Positions 35,976 to 49,100 of a stretch of DNA of 64,000 nucleotides are shown here, piece after piece; the stretch's first letter is position 1, and each line of letters starts with the position of its first letter. The position numbers and the translations under genes are program-made. This stretch comes from Stomorhina lunata (taxonomy: Eukaryota > Arthropoda > Insecta > Diptera > Rhiniidae). The stretch covers positions 106,842,940 to 106,906,939 of the forward strand of contig OW121742.1 of NCBI GenBank assembly GCA_933228675.1, in the 5' to 3' direction. The notes under the pieces were generated by a model. The model was given only the letters and a program-made list of their open reading frames with translations. It was not told where the DNA came from and did not search any database.

Positions 35976-37980
35976 CAGTGTTGCCGTGTTTCAAAGGATT
36001 TCTTTACAAAAATTTCCTATTTTTATATAGGAAATTTTTCAAAAAATTCCTATTTTTACATAGGAAATTTTTCAAAAATTTCCTATTTTTACATAGGAAA
36101 TTTTTCAAAAATTTCCTATTTTTATATAGGAAATTTTTCAAAAATTTCCTCTTTTTATATAGGAAATTTTTCAAAAATTTCCTATTTTTATATAGGAAAT
36201 TTTTCAAAAATTTCCTACTTTTATATAGGAAATTTTTTAAAAATTTCCTATTTTTATATAGGAAATTTTTCAAAAATTTCCTATTTTTATATAGGAAATT
36301 TTTCAAAAATTTCCTTTTTTTATATAGGAAATTTTTCAAAAATTTCCTTTTTTTATATAGGAAATTTTTCAAAAATTTCCTTTTTTATATAGGAAATTTT
36401 TCAAAAATTTCCTATTTTTATATAGGAAATTTTTCAAAAATTTCCTATTTTTATATAGGAAATTTTTCAAAAACTTCCTATTTTTATATAAGAAATTTTT
36501 CAAAAATTTCCTATTTTTAAAAAATTTTCTATTTTTATAGGAAATTTTTCAAAAATTTCTTATTTTTATAGAAAATTTTTCGAAAATTTCTTATTTTTAC
36601 ATAGGAAATTTTTCAAGAATTTCCTATTTTTATGTAGGAAATTTTTTAAAAATTTCCTATTTTTATATAATTTTTCAAAAATTTCCTATTTTTATATAGG
36701 AAATTTTTCAAAAATTTCCTATTTTTATGTAGAAAATTTTTCAAAAATTTCCTATTTTTATAAAGGAATTTTTTCAAAAATTTCCTAATTTTATAAAGGA
36801 AATTTTTCAAAAATTTCCTATTTTTATATAGGAAATTTTTCAAAAATTTCCTATTTTTATATAGGAAATTTTTCAAAAATTTCCTATTTTTATATAGGAA
36901 ATTTTTCAAAAATTTCCTATTTTTATATAGGAAATTTTTCAAAAATTTCCTATTTTTATATAGGAAATTTTTCAAAAATTTCCTATTTTTATAAAGGAAT
37001 TTTTTCAAAAATTTCCTAATTTTGTAAAGGAAATTTTTCAAAAATTTCCTAATTTTATAAAAGAAATTTTTCAAAAATTTCCTATTTTTATATAGGAAAT
37101 TTTTCAAAAATTTCCTATTTTTATATAGGAAATTTTTCAAAAATTTCCTATTTTTATATAGGAAATTTTTCAAAAATTTCCTATTTTTATATAGGAAAAT
37201 TTTCAAAAATTTCCTATTTTTATATAGGAAATTTTTCAAAAATTTCCTATTTTTATATAGGAAATTTTTCAAAAATTTCCTATTTTTATAGAGGAAATTT
37301 TTCAAAAATTTCCTATTTTTATAAAGGAAATTTTTCAAAAATTTCCCATTTTTATATAGGAAATTTTTCAAAAATTTCCTATTTTTATAAAGGAAATTTT
37401 TCAAAAATTTCCTATTTTTATATAGAAAATTTTTCAAAAATTTCCTATTTTTATATATGAATTTTTTCAAAAATTTCCTAATTTTGTAAAGGAAATTTTT
37501 CAAAAATTTCCTATTTTAAGATAGGAAATTTTTCAAAAATTTCCTATTTTTATAAAGGAAATTTTTCAAAAATTTCATAATTTTATAAAGGAAATTTTTC
37601 AAGAATTTCCTATTTTTATGTAGGAAATTTTTTAAAAATTTCCTATTTTTATATAATTTTTCAAAAATTTCCTATTTTTATATAGGAAATTTTTCAAAAA
37701 TTTCCTACTTTTATATAGGAAATTTTTTAAAAATTTCCTATTTTTATATAGGAAATTTTTCAAAAATTTCCTATTTTTATATAGGAAATTTTTCAAAAAT
37801 TTCCTTTTTTTATATAGGAAATTTTTCAAAAATTTCCTTTTTTATATAGGAAATTTTTCAAAAATTTCCTATTTTTATATAGGAAATTTTTCAAAAATTT
37901 CCTATTTTTATAGGAAATTTTTAAAAAATTTTATTTTATTTTAAATCGTAAATTCTATCAAGAGCTCTATGGCAACACTG
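35976..37980. mobile_element. hAT-like TIR element filled with 33-bp satellite
   Basis: CAGTGTTGCC at 35,976-35,985 and GGCAACACTG at 37,971-37,980 are perfect 10-bp inverted repeats of the form seen at hAT ends (CAGNG...). Between them are only short unique edges (20-50 bp) and the satellite array. The left flank tgagtaaa and the sequence tgagtatt, 6 bp beyond the right TIR, share six bases. This could be a degraded 8-bp duplication but is not convincing. No transposase, so it is non-autonomous if mobile. Confidence 0.6.
36004..37930 (-). repeat. 33-bp satellite, C-centred polarity
   Basis: About 58 units of the 33-bp family seen at 24,030-27,590, in the opposite orientation (aaatttttCaaaaatttcct + atttttatatagg). 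It is less homogeneous than the first array. A block around 36,605-36,690 (tcaagaatttcc, then tttttatgtagg, then ttttatataattttt) recurs at about 37,600-37,665, a ~990-bp higher-order duplication. Confidence 0.95.
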
Positions 37981-38600
37981 TCTCCCTGAGTATTTCTGTA
38001 ATTTTGTTTATAATTTTGTTTTTGTATATTATATTTGCTTGACTCTGTTGTAGTTGTTGTTATTATTGCTATTATTTTGTTTAATTTGTGTTTGTTTGTT
38101 TGTTTGAATGTTGTTCAAGAAAAAAAAAATAATAACAAAAAAATAAAATAAATACAGCAACAAATAAAACAACAACAACAAAATATTTATTGTAAGGCGC
38201 GCGCTCGCGCAAAAAGTATGTCAAGGTTTTTTTGACGTTGCGTTAAGTTTTTTTTTATAATTTTTATTTATTTTTTTTTTCATTTTGTTGTTACTTCTGA
38301 TGTAGTTGTTGTTGTCGTTGTTGCTGTTATTGCTATTTAATACTCGTATACAATAAGTACAAGTATCATTATTGCTGTTGCTGCTGCTACTGCTTTTGTT
38401 GCTGCTGTTACTAATGTTGTTGTTGTTGCAGTTGTTTTTGTAGATTACTCGGAGTATTTAAGTATTCAAGTGAGATATACTAAATTATCATGATAATTTC
38501 ACTATATCTACAAGACTATAATAAAGATACTAGAGTAACTTTGATACAATAGCAGTAGCGATGGCAAAGACAAACGACACTTTGTAGGCGCTACTATCAA
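37981..38600. other. Unique spacer rich in GTTGTT/CAACAA
   Basis: Trinucleotide-rich fly-type non-coding DNA (gttgttgttgttgcag near 38,415; aacaacaacaac near 38,170). It includes a short gcgcgcgctcgcgc patch at about 38,197-38,210. No gene seen. Confidence 0.55.
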
Positions 38601-40440
38601 ATGGTCCAGATTATCATCTCTCCTCTTCATCATAATCCAGACTATAATCTGTCTTATCTATAAAAGTCCAGACTATATATATATTCCCGATTATATATAT
38701 TCCCGACTATATATATTCCCGACTATATATGGTCCCGACGATATATAGTCCCCACTATATATAGTCCCGACTATATATAGTCCCGACTATATATAGTCCC
38801 GACTATAGATAGTCCCGACTATATATAGTCCAGACTATATATAGTCCCAACTATATAGAGTGCCGACTATATATAGTCCCGACTATATATTTTCCCGACT
38901 ATATATAATCCCGACTATAGATAGTCCCGACTATAGATAGTCCCGACTATAGATAGTCCCGACAATATATAGTCCCGACTATATATAGTCCCGACTATAG
39001 ATAGTCCCGAATATATGTAGTCCCGACTATATATAGTCCCGACTATATATAGTCCCGACTATATATAGTCCCGACTATATATAGTCCCGACTATATACAG
39101 TCGGGACTATATATAGTCCCGACTATATATATAGTCCCGACTATATATAGTCCCGACTAAATATATAGTCCCGACTATATATAGTCCCGACTATATATAG
39201 TCCCGACTATATATAGTCCCGACTATATATAGTCCCGACTATATATAGTCCCGACTATATATAGTCCCGACTATATATAGTCCCGACTATATATAGTCCC
39301 GACTATATATAGTCCCGACTATATATAGTGCAACTATATATATAGTCCCGACTATATATAGTCCCGACTATATATAGCACCGACTATATATAGTCCCGAC
39401 TATATATAGTCCCGACTATATATAGTCCCGACTATATATAGTCCCGACTATATATAGCACCGACTATATATAGTCCCGACTATATATAGTCCCGACTATA
39501 TATAGTCTCGACTATATATAGTCCCACTATATATAGTCTTGACTATATATAGTCCCGACTATATATATAGTCGGGACTATATATAGTCCCGACTATATAT
39601 AGTGCGACTATATATAGTCCCGACTATATATAGTGCGACTATATATAGTCCCGACTATATATAGTCCCGACTATATATATAGTCCCGACTATATATATAG
39701 TCCCGACTATATATATAGTCCCGACTATATATAGTCCCGACTATATATAGTCCCGACTATATATAGTCCCGACTATATATAGTCCCGACTATATATAGTC
39801 CCGACTATATATAGTCCCGACTATATATAGTCCCGACTATATATAGTCCCGACTATATATAGTCCCGACTATATATAGTGCAACTATATATATAGTCCCG
39901 ACTATATATAGTCCCGACTATATATAGCACCGACTATATATAGTCCCGACTATATATAGTCCCGACTATATATAGTCCCGACTATATATAGCACCGACTA
40001 TATATAGTCCCGACTATATATAGTCCCGACTATATATAGTCTCGACTATATATAGTCCCACTATATATAGTCTTGACTATATATAGTCCCGACTATATAT
40101 ATAGTCGGGACTATATATAGTCCCGACTATATATAGTGCGACTATATATAGTCCCGACTATATATAGTGCGACTATATATAGTCCCGACTATATATAGTC
40201 CCGACTATATATATAGTCCCGACTATATATATAGTCCCGACTATATATATAGTCCCGACTATATATAGTCCCGACTATATATAGTCCCGACTATATATAG
40301 TCCCGACTATATATAGTCCCGACTATATATAGTCCGGACTATATATAGCCCCGACTATATATAGTCCTGACTACATATAATACCGACTATATATAGTCTT
40401 GACTATATATAGTCCCGACTATGTAGTCCCGAATATATAT
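38601..40440. repeat. 16-bp palindromic satellite (GACTATATATAGTCCC)
   Basis: About 110 units of cccgactatatatagt. The 14-bp core GACTATATATAGTC is a perfect palindrome. A block with agtgcaactatata then agcaccg occurs at about 39,328 and 39,877, and a block with agtctcgac then agtcttgac occurs at about 39,505 and 40,040. This is a ~540-bp higher-order duplication. The first ~80 bp (tccagactataatctgtc) resemble the 30-bp satellite at 41.3 kb, so the two families share words. Confidence 0.95.
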
Positions 40441-40442
40441 AG

Positions 40443-40652
40443 TCGACTTTGAAATGGCTTATAGGATAGATTTAAATATAGTCGGGACAATAAATAGTCG
40501 GGACTATAAATAGTCGAGACTATAAATAGTCGGGGCTATATATAGTTGGTACGATATATAGTCAGGACTATATGTAGTAGGTACGATATATAGTCGGGAC
40601 TATATAGTCCCGACTATATATAAGTCTATCCTATAGGCCATTTCAAAGTCGA
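40443..40652. repeat. Inverted repeat closing the 16-bp satellite
   Basis: Arms 40,443-40,470 (tcgactttgaaatggcttat + aggataga) and 40,625-40,652 match 27 of 28 bases in reverse complement. They enclose ~154 bp of the satellite in reversed orientation (gtcgggactata units). The arms are the only non-satellite sequence here. Confidence 0.85.
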
Positions 40653-40655
40653 ACT

Positions 40656-41290
40656 AGATCGTCTATAGTTCTTAACTTGTTTAAAACGTATTAAGTTCGA
40701 TTTAAATTACTATTTTAGATTAGTTAAACATAAGTTAAGGTGTTAGGATTTCAGTCTACACTCAGGTCTTAATTATGTTATTTATTTAGAAAAAAATACA
40801 TTTAGGAAAAATACTTTAATGGAAATAAACTAAAACTTTAACAACAACTTAGTCATCATTAGAGTGCAAACCCTGGATTTAAATTGATTTCACAAAAACA
40901 TTCATCAATTAAACCTAAAATATATAAATTATGAGACTCGCATGTAATGTCGAAAATAAATCAATTACGTCTTAGTCATTTAAAAAAAAAATTAAAAACT
41001 AATTGCCCAATAGCACACCTCTTCGTCTGGTGTCTAATGGATTGAATTATGAAAATAGTTTCAAATAAACGAATGACATAAAATATTTAAAATTTTGTAA
41101 ACGTTTCGTATAAATATTTTAGTTTTGGAAATTTAAACTATTTCGAACGATTAAAATGGCTCAATTATTTCCTGGAATTTTAAGTTGGTATTTGGAGTAG
41201 ATATTTCTTAGTCATAGAGTTATAAAAATTAGAAGGAGAAATTGTTTTAAGATTTTAGTAAAGTGATGAAATTGACTTTAAGTAGAGAAG
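40656..41290. other. Unique AT-rich spacer
   Basis: Non-repetitive DNA between the 16-bp and 30-bp arrays. No open frame of note, no TIR and no RNA gene recognised. Confidence 0.55.
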
Positions 41291-44200
41291 ATCAGTTCGG
41301 ACTATTATCTGTCCTATATATATAGTCCAGACTATCATATGTCCTACATATATAGTCCAGACTACCATTCTGTCCTACATATATAGTCCAGAGTATCATC
41401 TGTCCTATATAGTCCAGACTATCATATGTCCTATATATATATATATATAGTCCAGACTTTCATCTGTGCTTTATATGCAGTACAGACTATCATCTATCCA
41501 GTATATATAGTCCAGACTATCATCTGTCCTTTATATACAGTCCAGACTATCATCTGTCCTATAAATATAGTCCAGACTATCATCTGTCCATTATATACAG
41601 TCCATACTATCGTCTGTCCATTATATACAGTCCAGACTATCATCTGTCCTTTATATACAGTCCAGACTATCATCCGTCCTATATATAGTCCAGACTATTA
41701 TCTGTCCTTCATATACAGTCCAGACTATCATCTGTCCTATATATATAGTCCAGACTATCATCTGTCCTTTATATATAGTCCAGACTATCATCTGTCCTAT
41801 ATATATAGTCCAGACTATCATCTGTCCTTTATATATAGTCCAGACTATCATCTGTCCTTTATATATAGTCCAGACTATCATCTGTCCTATATATATAGTC
41901 CAGACTATCATCTGTCCTTTATATATAGTCCAGACTATCATCTGTCCTTTATATATAGTCCAGACTATCATCTGTCCTTTATATACAGTCCAGACTATCA
42001 TCTGTAATATAAATATAGTCCAGACTATCATCTGTCCATTATATACAGTCCATACTATCGTCTGTCCATTATATACAGTCCAGACTATCATCTGTCCTTT
42101 ATATACAGTCCAGACTATCATCCGTCCTATATATAGTCCAGACTATTATCTGTCCTTCATATACAGTCCAGACTATCATCTGTCCTATATATATAGTCCA
42201 GACTATCATCTGTCCTTTATATATAGTCCAGACTATCATCTGTCCTATATATATAGTCCAGACTATCATCTGTCCTTTATATATAGTCCAGACTATCATC
42301 TGTCCTTTATATATAGTCCAGACTATCATCTGTCCTTTATATATAGTCCAGACTATCATCTGTCCTTTATATACAGTCCAGACTATCATCTGTCCTATAA
42401 ATATAGTCCGGACTATCATCTGTCCATTATATACAGTCCATACTATCGTCTGTCCATTATATACAGTCCAGACTATCATCTGTCCTTTATATACAGTCCA
42501 GACTATCATCCGTCCTATATATTGTCCAGACTATCATCTGTCCTATATATATAGTCCAGACTATCATCTGTCCTTTATATATAGTCCAGACTATCATCTG
42601 TCCTATATATATAGTCCAGACTATCATCTGTCCTTTATATATAGTCCAGACTATCATCTGTCCTTTATATATAGTCCAGACTATCATCTGTCCTATATAT
42701 ATAGTCCAGACTATCATCTGTCCTTTATATATAGTCCAGACTATCATATGTCCTATATATATAGTCCAGACTATCATCTGTCCTTTATATACAGTCCAGA
42801 CTATCATCTGTCCTATATATACAGTCCAGACTATCATCTGTCCTATAAATATAGTCCAGACTATCATCTGTCCATTATATACAGTCCATACTATCGTCTG
42901 TCCATTATATACAGTCCAGACTATCATCTGTCCTTTATATACAGTCCAGACTATCGTCTGTCCTATATATACAGTCCAGACTATCATCTGTCCTTTATAT
43001 ACAGTCCAGACTATCATCTGTCCATTACATACAGTCCAGACTATCATCAGTCCTATATATACAGTCCAGACTATAATCTGTCCAATATATACAGTCCAGA
43101 CTATCATCTGTCCTTTATATACAGTCCAGACAATCGTCTGTCTTATATATATAGTCCAGACTATTATCAGTCCTATATATATAGTCCAAACTATTATCTG
43201 TCCTTTATATACAGTCCAGACTATAATCTGTCCATTATATACAGTCCAGACTATCATCTGTCCATTATATACAGTCCAAACTATCGTCTGTCCTATATAT
43301 ATAGTCCAGACTATCATCTGTCAATTATATACAGTCCAGATTATCATCTGTCTATTATATACAGTCCAGACTATCATCTATCCTTTATAAACTATCATCT
43401 GTCCTATATATACAGTCCAAACTATAATTTGTATATTATATACAGTCCAGACTATCATCTGTCGATTATATACAGTCCAGACTATTATCTGTTCATTATA
43501 TACAGTCCAGACTATCGTCTGTCCTATATATATAGTCCAGACTATCATCTGTCCATTATATATAGGCCAGACTATCATCTGTAAATTATATACAGTCCAG
43601 ATTATCATCCGTCCATTATTTACAGTCCTATCGTCCCTCATATATATATAGTCCAGACTATAATCTGTCCATTATATACAGTCCAGACTATCATCTGTCC
43701 TTTATATACAGTCCAGACTATCATCTGTCTATTATATACAGTCGAGACTATCGTCTGTTCTATATATATAGTCCAGACTATCATATGTCCTTACATACAG
43801 TCCAGACTATCATCTGTCAAATATATATAGTCCAGACTATTATCTGTCCTTTATAAACAGACCAGACTATCATCTGTCCACTATATACAGTCCAGACTAT
43901 CGTCTGTCTAATATATATAGTCCAGACTATCATATGTCCTTATATACAGTCCAGACTATCGTCTGTCATATATATATATATATATATATAGTCCAGACTA
44001 TCATCTGTCCATTATATACAGTCCAGACTATCATCTGTCGATTATATACAGTCCAGACTATCATCTGTCTATTATATACAGTCGAGACTATCGTCTGTTC
44101 TATATATATAGTCCAGACTATCATATGTCCTTACATACAGTCCAGACTATCATCTGTCAAATATATATAGTCCAGACTATTATCTGTCCTTTATAAACAG

Positions 44201-44490
44201 TCCAGACTATCATCTGTCCACTATATACAGTCCAGACTATCGTCTGTCCTATATATATAGTCCAGACTATCATATGTCCTTATATACAGTCCAGACTATC
44301 GTCTGTCATATATATATATATATATATATAGTCCAGACTATCATCTGTCCATTATATACAGTCCAGACTATCATCTGTCGATTATATACAGTCCAGACTA
44401 TCATCTGTCCATTATATACAGTCCAGACTATCGTCTGTCCTATATATATAGTCCACACTATCATATAGTCTAGACTATCACCTGTCATAT
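41291..44490 (+). repeat. 30-bp satellite (gtccagactatcatctgtcc + tttatatata)
   Basis: About 105 units. A marker block (cctataaatatag, ccattatatacagtcc, catactatcgtctg) recurs at about 41,556, 42,006, 42,395 and 42,842, giving higher-order repeats of 390-450 bp. A second block at 43,741-44,080 repeats at 44,081-44,420 with a 340-bp offset. Because 30 bp is ten codons, long frames on both strands are artefacts of the period. Confidence 0.95.
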
Positions 44491-45176
44491 ATGTTATATA
44501 AGACCACAGACAATTTATTATCAAAATCTAAGTTTTCAAGTAAAAGTTAACTTTTACACTCCCACTTCACAGAGAAAAATTTGAAAATTCAAAAAAATTT
44601 TAATGGAAAATTTCAACACTTTCATGAACAGACAGACCAACTGACAGTTGGTTACTTTTGATTTGGGCTTTTAAAAACTTTACGAATAAATTCATCAGCC
44701 AAGTGTTAAAAAACCATTATGTTGTAGTTTTTGGATGTAAAAAAAAACAAAAATTTATTTGGTAGAATCATTTTCTTTATTCGTATTTTTTGTTGTACGA
44801 CATAATCGCTGAAAATGTTTTATGAGTTTTATGGGCCCAACAACACCAAAAAAGATATATATGATGGAAGCAGCATAAACGCCTCTAGTTTTTGCTCCAA
44901 AGCATTCACAAAAAACATTTAATCAACACGTATTTTTTCCCAACTATTTTCAGATTTTCTAACATTTTTTATGGCTAAATTAAATTTTTGTTATTTTTTT
45001 CGTTTTTGAGAAATTTCAAATAAAATTTATGTGTGTTGAAAATTTTCATTCAAATCAATTTATTAATACAAATTACAAAATGATTTACATGTTATAAACA
45101 AATGAATTTTTTCAATAATTAAAATTTCACAAACTATCAATAAAATAAAAAACGTAAATAATGTTTAAAAGATTAT
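44491..45176. other. Unique core between inverted 30-bp satellite remnants
   Basis: About 690 bp of AT-rich non-repetitive DNA. No convincing open frame. It is flanked on the left by the forward 30-bp satellite and on the right by reverse-complement units at 45,177-45,335. An identical copy lies at 46,363-47,048. Confidence 0.6.
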
Positions 45177-45335
45177 AGTCTGGACTCTATAGGCCAAACC
45201 ATAGCCTAAATAAAAAAGGACTGATAATGAGAGTCTGGACTCAATATAAAACAGATGATAGTCTGGACTATACAAATAATCTATAGTCTGGACTATATAT
45301 AGTCTGGAATATACATATATAGTCCAGCCTATGTA
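45177..45335 (-). repeat. Reverse-oriented 30-bp satellite remnants
   Basis: The words tatagtctggact and acagatgatagtctggact are the reverse complement of the unit in the 41.3-44.5 kb array. About five degenerate units. With the forward array they make a small foldback pair around the 690-bp core. Confidence 0.8.
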
Positions 45336-45339
45336 GAAA

Positions 45340-46010
45340 AATGTTTTTATTGAAAATTTTTTCTATAGAAAATTTTTTATATAGAAAATTTTTTTATAGA
45401 AAATTGTTTCTATAGAAAATTTTTTCTATAGAAAATTTTTTCTATAGAAAATTTTTTCTATAGAAAATTTTTTCTATAGAAAATTTTTTCTATAGAAAAT
45501 TTTTTCTATAGAAAATTTTTTCTATAGAAAATTTTTTCTATAGAAAATTTTTTCTATAGAAAATTTTTTCTATAGAAAATTTTTTCTATAGAACATTTTT
45601 TGTATAGAAAATTTTTTCTATAGAAAATTTTTTCTATAGAAAATTTTTTCTACAGAAAATTTTTTTCTATAGAAAATTTTTTCTATAGAAAATTTTTTCT
45701 ATAAAAAATTTTTTCTATAGAAAATTTTTTCTATAGAAAAATTTTTTATATAGAAAATTTTTCTGTAGAAAATTGTTTCTATGGAAAATTGTTTCTATGG
45801 AAAATTTTTTCTAAAGAAAATTTTTTCTATAGAAAGAATTTTTCTATAGAAAATTTTTTCTATAGAAATTTTTTTCTATAGAAAATTTTTTCTATAGAAA
45901 ATTTTTTCTATAGAAAATTTTTTCTCTAGAAAATTTTTTCTATAAAAAAATTTTTTCTCTAGAAAATTTTTTCTCTAGAAAATTTTTTCTATAGAAAATT
46001 TTTTCTATAG
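45340..46010 (+). repeat. 16-bp CTATAG satellite, A4T6 polarity (first block)
   Basis: About 41 units of ctatagaaaatttttt. The unit is palindromic except that the A and T runs are unequal (A4T6 on plus), which gives it a readable polarity. Confidence 0.95.
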
Positions 46011-46020
46011 ACTACAGACT

Positions 46021-47880
46021 ATCATCTGTCAAATATATATAGTCCAGACTATTATCTGTCCTTTATAAACAGTCCAGACTATCATCTGTCCACTATATAC
46101 AGTCCAGACTATCGTCTGTCCTATATATATAGTCCAGACTATCATATGTCCTTATATACAGTCCAGACTATCGTCTGTCATATATATATATATATATATA
46201 TAGTCCAGACTATCATCTGTCCATTATATACAGTCCAGACTATCATCTGTCGATTATATACAGTCCAGACTATCATCTGTCCATTATATACAGTCCAGAC
46301 TATCGTCTGTCCTATATATATAGTCCACACTATCATATAGTCTAGACTATCACCTGTCATATATGTTATATAAGACCACAGACAATTTATTATCAAAATC
46401 TAAGTTTTCAAGTAAAAGTTAACTTTTACACTCCCACTTCACAGAGAAAAATTTGAAAATTCAAAAAAATTTTAATGGAAAATTTCAACACTTTCATGAA
46501 CAGACAGACCAACTGACAGTTGGTTACTTTTGATTTGGGCTTTTAAAAACTTTACGAATAAATTCATCAGCCAAGTGTTAAAAAACCATTATGTTGTAGT
46601 TTTTGGATGTAAAAAAAAACAAAAATTTATTTGGTAGAATCATTTTCTTTATTCGTATTTTTTGTTGTACGACATAATCGCTGAAAATGTTTTATGAGTT
46701 TTATGGGCCCAACAACACCAAAAAAGATATATATGATGGAAGCAGCATAAACGCCTCTAGTTTTTGCTCCAAAGCATTCACAAAAAACATTTAATCAACA
46801 CGTATTTTTTCCCAACTATTTTCAGATTTTCTAACATTTTTTATGGCTAAATTAAATTTTTGTTATTTTTTTCGTTTTTGAGAAATTTCAAATAAAATTT
46901 ATGTGTGTTGAAAATTTTCATTCAAATCAATTTATTAATACAAATTACAAAATGATTTACATGTTATAAACAAATGAATTTTTTCAATAATTAAAATTTC
47001 ACAAACTATCAATAAAATAAAAAACGTAAATAATGTTTAAAAGATTATAGTCTGGACTCTATAGGCCAAACCATAGCCTAAATAAAAAAGGACTGATAAT
47101 GAGAGTCTGGACTCAATATAAAACAGATGATAGTCTGGACTATACAAATAATCTATAGTCTGGACTATATATAGTCTGGAATATACATATATAGTCCAGC
47201 CTATGTAGAAAAATGTTTTTATTGAAAATTTTTTCTATAGAAAATTTTTTATATAGAAAATTTTTTTATAGAAAATTGTTTCTATAGAAAATTTTTTCTA
47301 TAGAAAATTTTTTCTATAGAAAATTTTTTCTATAGAAAATTTTTTCTATAGAAAATTTTTTCTATAGAAAATTTTTTCTATAGAAAATTTTTTCTATAGA
47401 AAATTTTTTCTATAGAAAATTTTTTCTATAGAAAATTTTTTCTATAGAAAATTTTTTCTATAGAACATTTTTTGTATAGAAAATTTTTTCTATAGAAAAT
47501 TTTTTCTATAGAAAATTTTTTCTACAGAAAATTTTTTTCTATAGAAAATTTTTTCTATAGAAAATTTTTTCTATAAAAAATTTTTTCTATAGAAAATTTT
47601 TTCTATAGAAAAATTTTTTATATAGAAAATTTTTCTGTAGAAAATTGTTTCTATGGAAAATTGTTTCTATGGAAAATTTTTTCTAAAGAAAATTTTTTCT
47701 ATAGAAAGAATTTTTCTATAGAAAATTTTTTCTATAGAAATTTTTTTCTATAGAAAATTTTTTCTATAGAAAATTTTTTCTATAGAAAATTTTTTCTCTA
47801 GAAAATTTTTTCTATAAAAAAATTTTTTCTCTAGAAAATTTTTTCTCTAGAAAATTTTTTCTATAGAAAATTTTTTCTCT
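46021..47880 (+). repeat. 1,872-bp tandem duplication, copy 2
   Basis: Repeats copy 1 (46,023 corresponds to 44,151; 46,393 to 44,521). It contains the second copy of the core (46,363-47,048) and of the inverted 30-bp satellite remnants (47,049-47,207). It merges into the long 16-bp array on the right. Confidence 0.9.
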
Positions 47881-49100
47881 AGAAAATTTTTTCTCTAGAA
47901 AATTTTTTCTCTAGAAAATTTTTTCTCTAGAAAATTTTTTCTATAGAAAGAATTTTTCTATAGAAAATTTTTTCTATAGAAATTTTTTTCTATAGAAAAT
48001 TTTTTCTATAGAAAATTTTTTCTCTAGAAAATTTTTTCTATAAAAAAATTTTTTCTCTAGAAAATTTTTTCTCTAGAAAATTTTTTCTCTAGAAAATTGT
48101 TTCTATAGAAAATTTTTTCTATAGAAAATTTTTTCTATAGAAAATTTTTTCTATAGAACATTTTTTCTATAGAAAATTTTTTCTATAAAAAATTTTTTCT
48201 ATAGAAAATTTTTTCTCTAGAAAATTTTTTCTATTAAAAATTTTTTCTGTAGAAAATTTTTTCTTTAGAAAATTTTTTCTATAGAAAAAATTTTCTTTTT
48301 TCTATAGAAAATTTTTCTGTAGAAAATTGTTTCTATGGAAAATTTTTTCTATATAAAATTTTTTCTACAGAAAATTTTTTCTACAGAAAATTTTTTCTCT
48401 AGAAAATTTTTTCTATAGAAAATTTTTTCTATAGAAAATTTTTTCTCTAGAAAATTTTTTCTCTAGAAAATTTTTTCTCTAGAAAATTTTTTCTATAGAA
48501 AATCTTTTCTATAGAAAATTTTTTCTATAGAAAATTTTTTCTATAGAAAATTTTTTTCTATAGAAAATTTTTTCTATAGAAAATTTTTTCTATAGAAAAT
48601 TTTTTATATAGAAATTTTTTTCTATGGAAAATTTTTTCTATAGAAAATTTTTTCTCTAGAAAATTTTTTCTATAGAAAAATTTTTCTCTAGAAAATTTTT
48701 TCTATAGAAAAATTTTTCTCTAGAAAATTTTTTCTATAGAAAATTTTTTCTCTAGAAAATTTTTTCTCTAGAAAATTTTTTCTGTAGATAATTTTTTCTA
48801 TAGAAAATTTTTTCTAAAGAAAATTTTTTCTATAGAAAATTTTTTCTATAGAAAATTTTTTCTATAGAAAATTTTTTCTATAGAAAATTTTTTCTATAGA
48901 AAATTTTTTCTCTAGAAAATTTTTTCTATAGAAAATTTTTTTCTATAGAAAATTTTTTCTCTAGAAAATTTTTTCTCTAGAAAATTTTTTCTATAGAAAA
49001 TTTTTTCTAAAGAAAATTTTTTCTATAGAAAATTTTTTTCTATAGAAAATTTTTTGTCTAGAAAATTTTTTCTATAGAAAATTTTTTCTATAGAAATTTT
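47218..49100 (+). repeat. 16-bp CTATAG satellite, A4T6 polarity (main left block)
   Basis: About 117 units of ctatagaaaatttttt, with CTCTAG, CTGTAG and CTAAAG variants interspersed. Polarity is uniform along the block. It ends abruptly at about 49,097 in a tttttttgcg sequence that begins the core. Confidence 0.95.

Larger units (their letters stand above)
44149..46020 (+). repeat. 1,872-bp tandem duplication, copy 1
   Basis: Runs from inside the 30-bp satellite, through the unique core 44,491-45,176, into the 16-bp satellite. Copy 2 follows directly. Every segment I compared, including the (TA)n run, is identical at an offset of 1,872. The junction joins the 16-bp repeat to the 30-bp repeat at ctatagactacagactatc (about 46,008-46,022). 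Confidence 0.9.

Noticed and set aside
35976..37980. Firm assignment to hAT with an 8-bp target duplication
   Set aside because: Only a displaced 6-base match (tgagta) was found at the flanks, so the duplication is not established.
41426..44524. Frames with IVWTVYKGQM or SPDYHLSFIY periods
   Set aside because: 30-bp satellite equals ten codons; both strands open.
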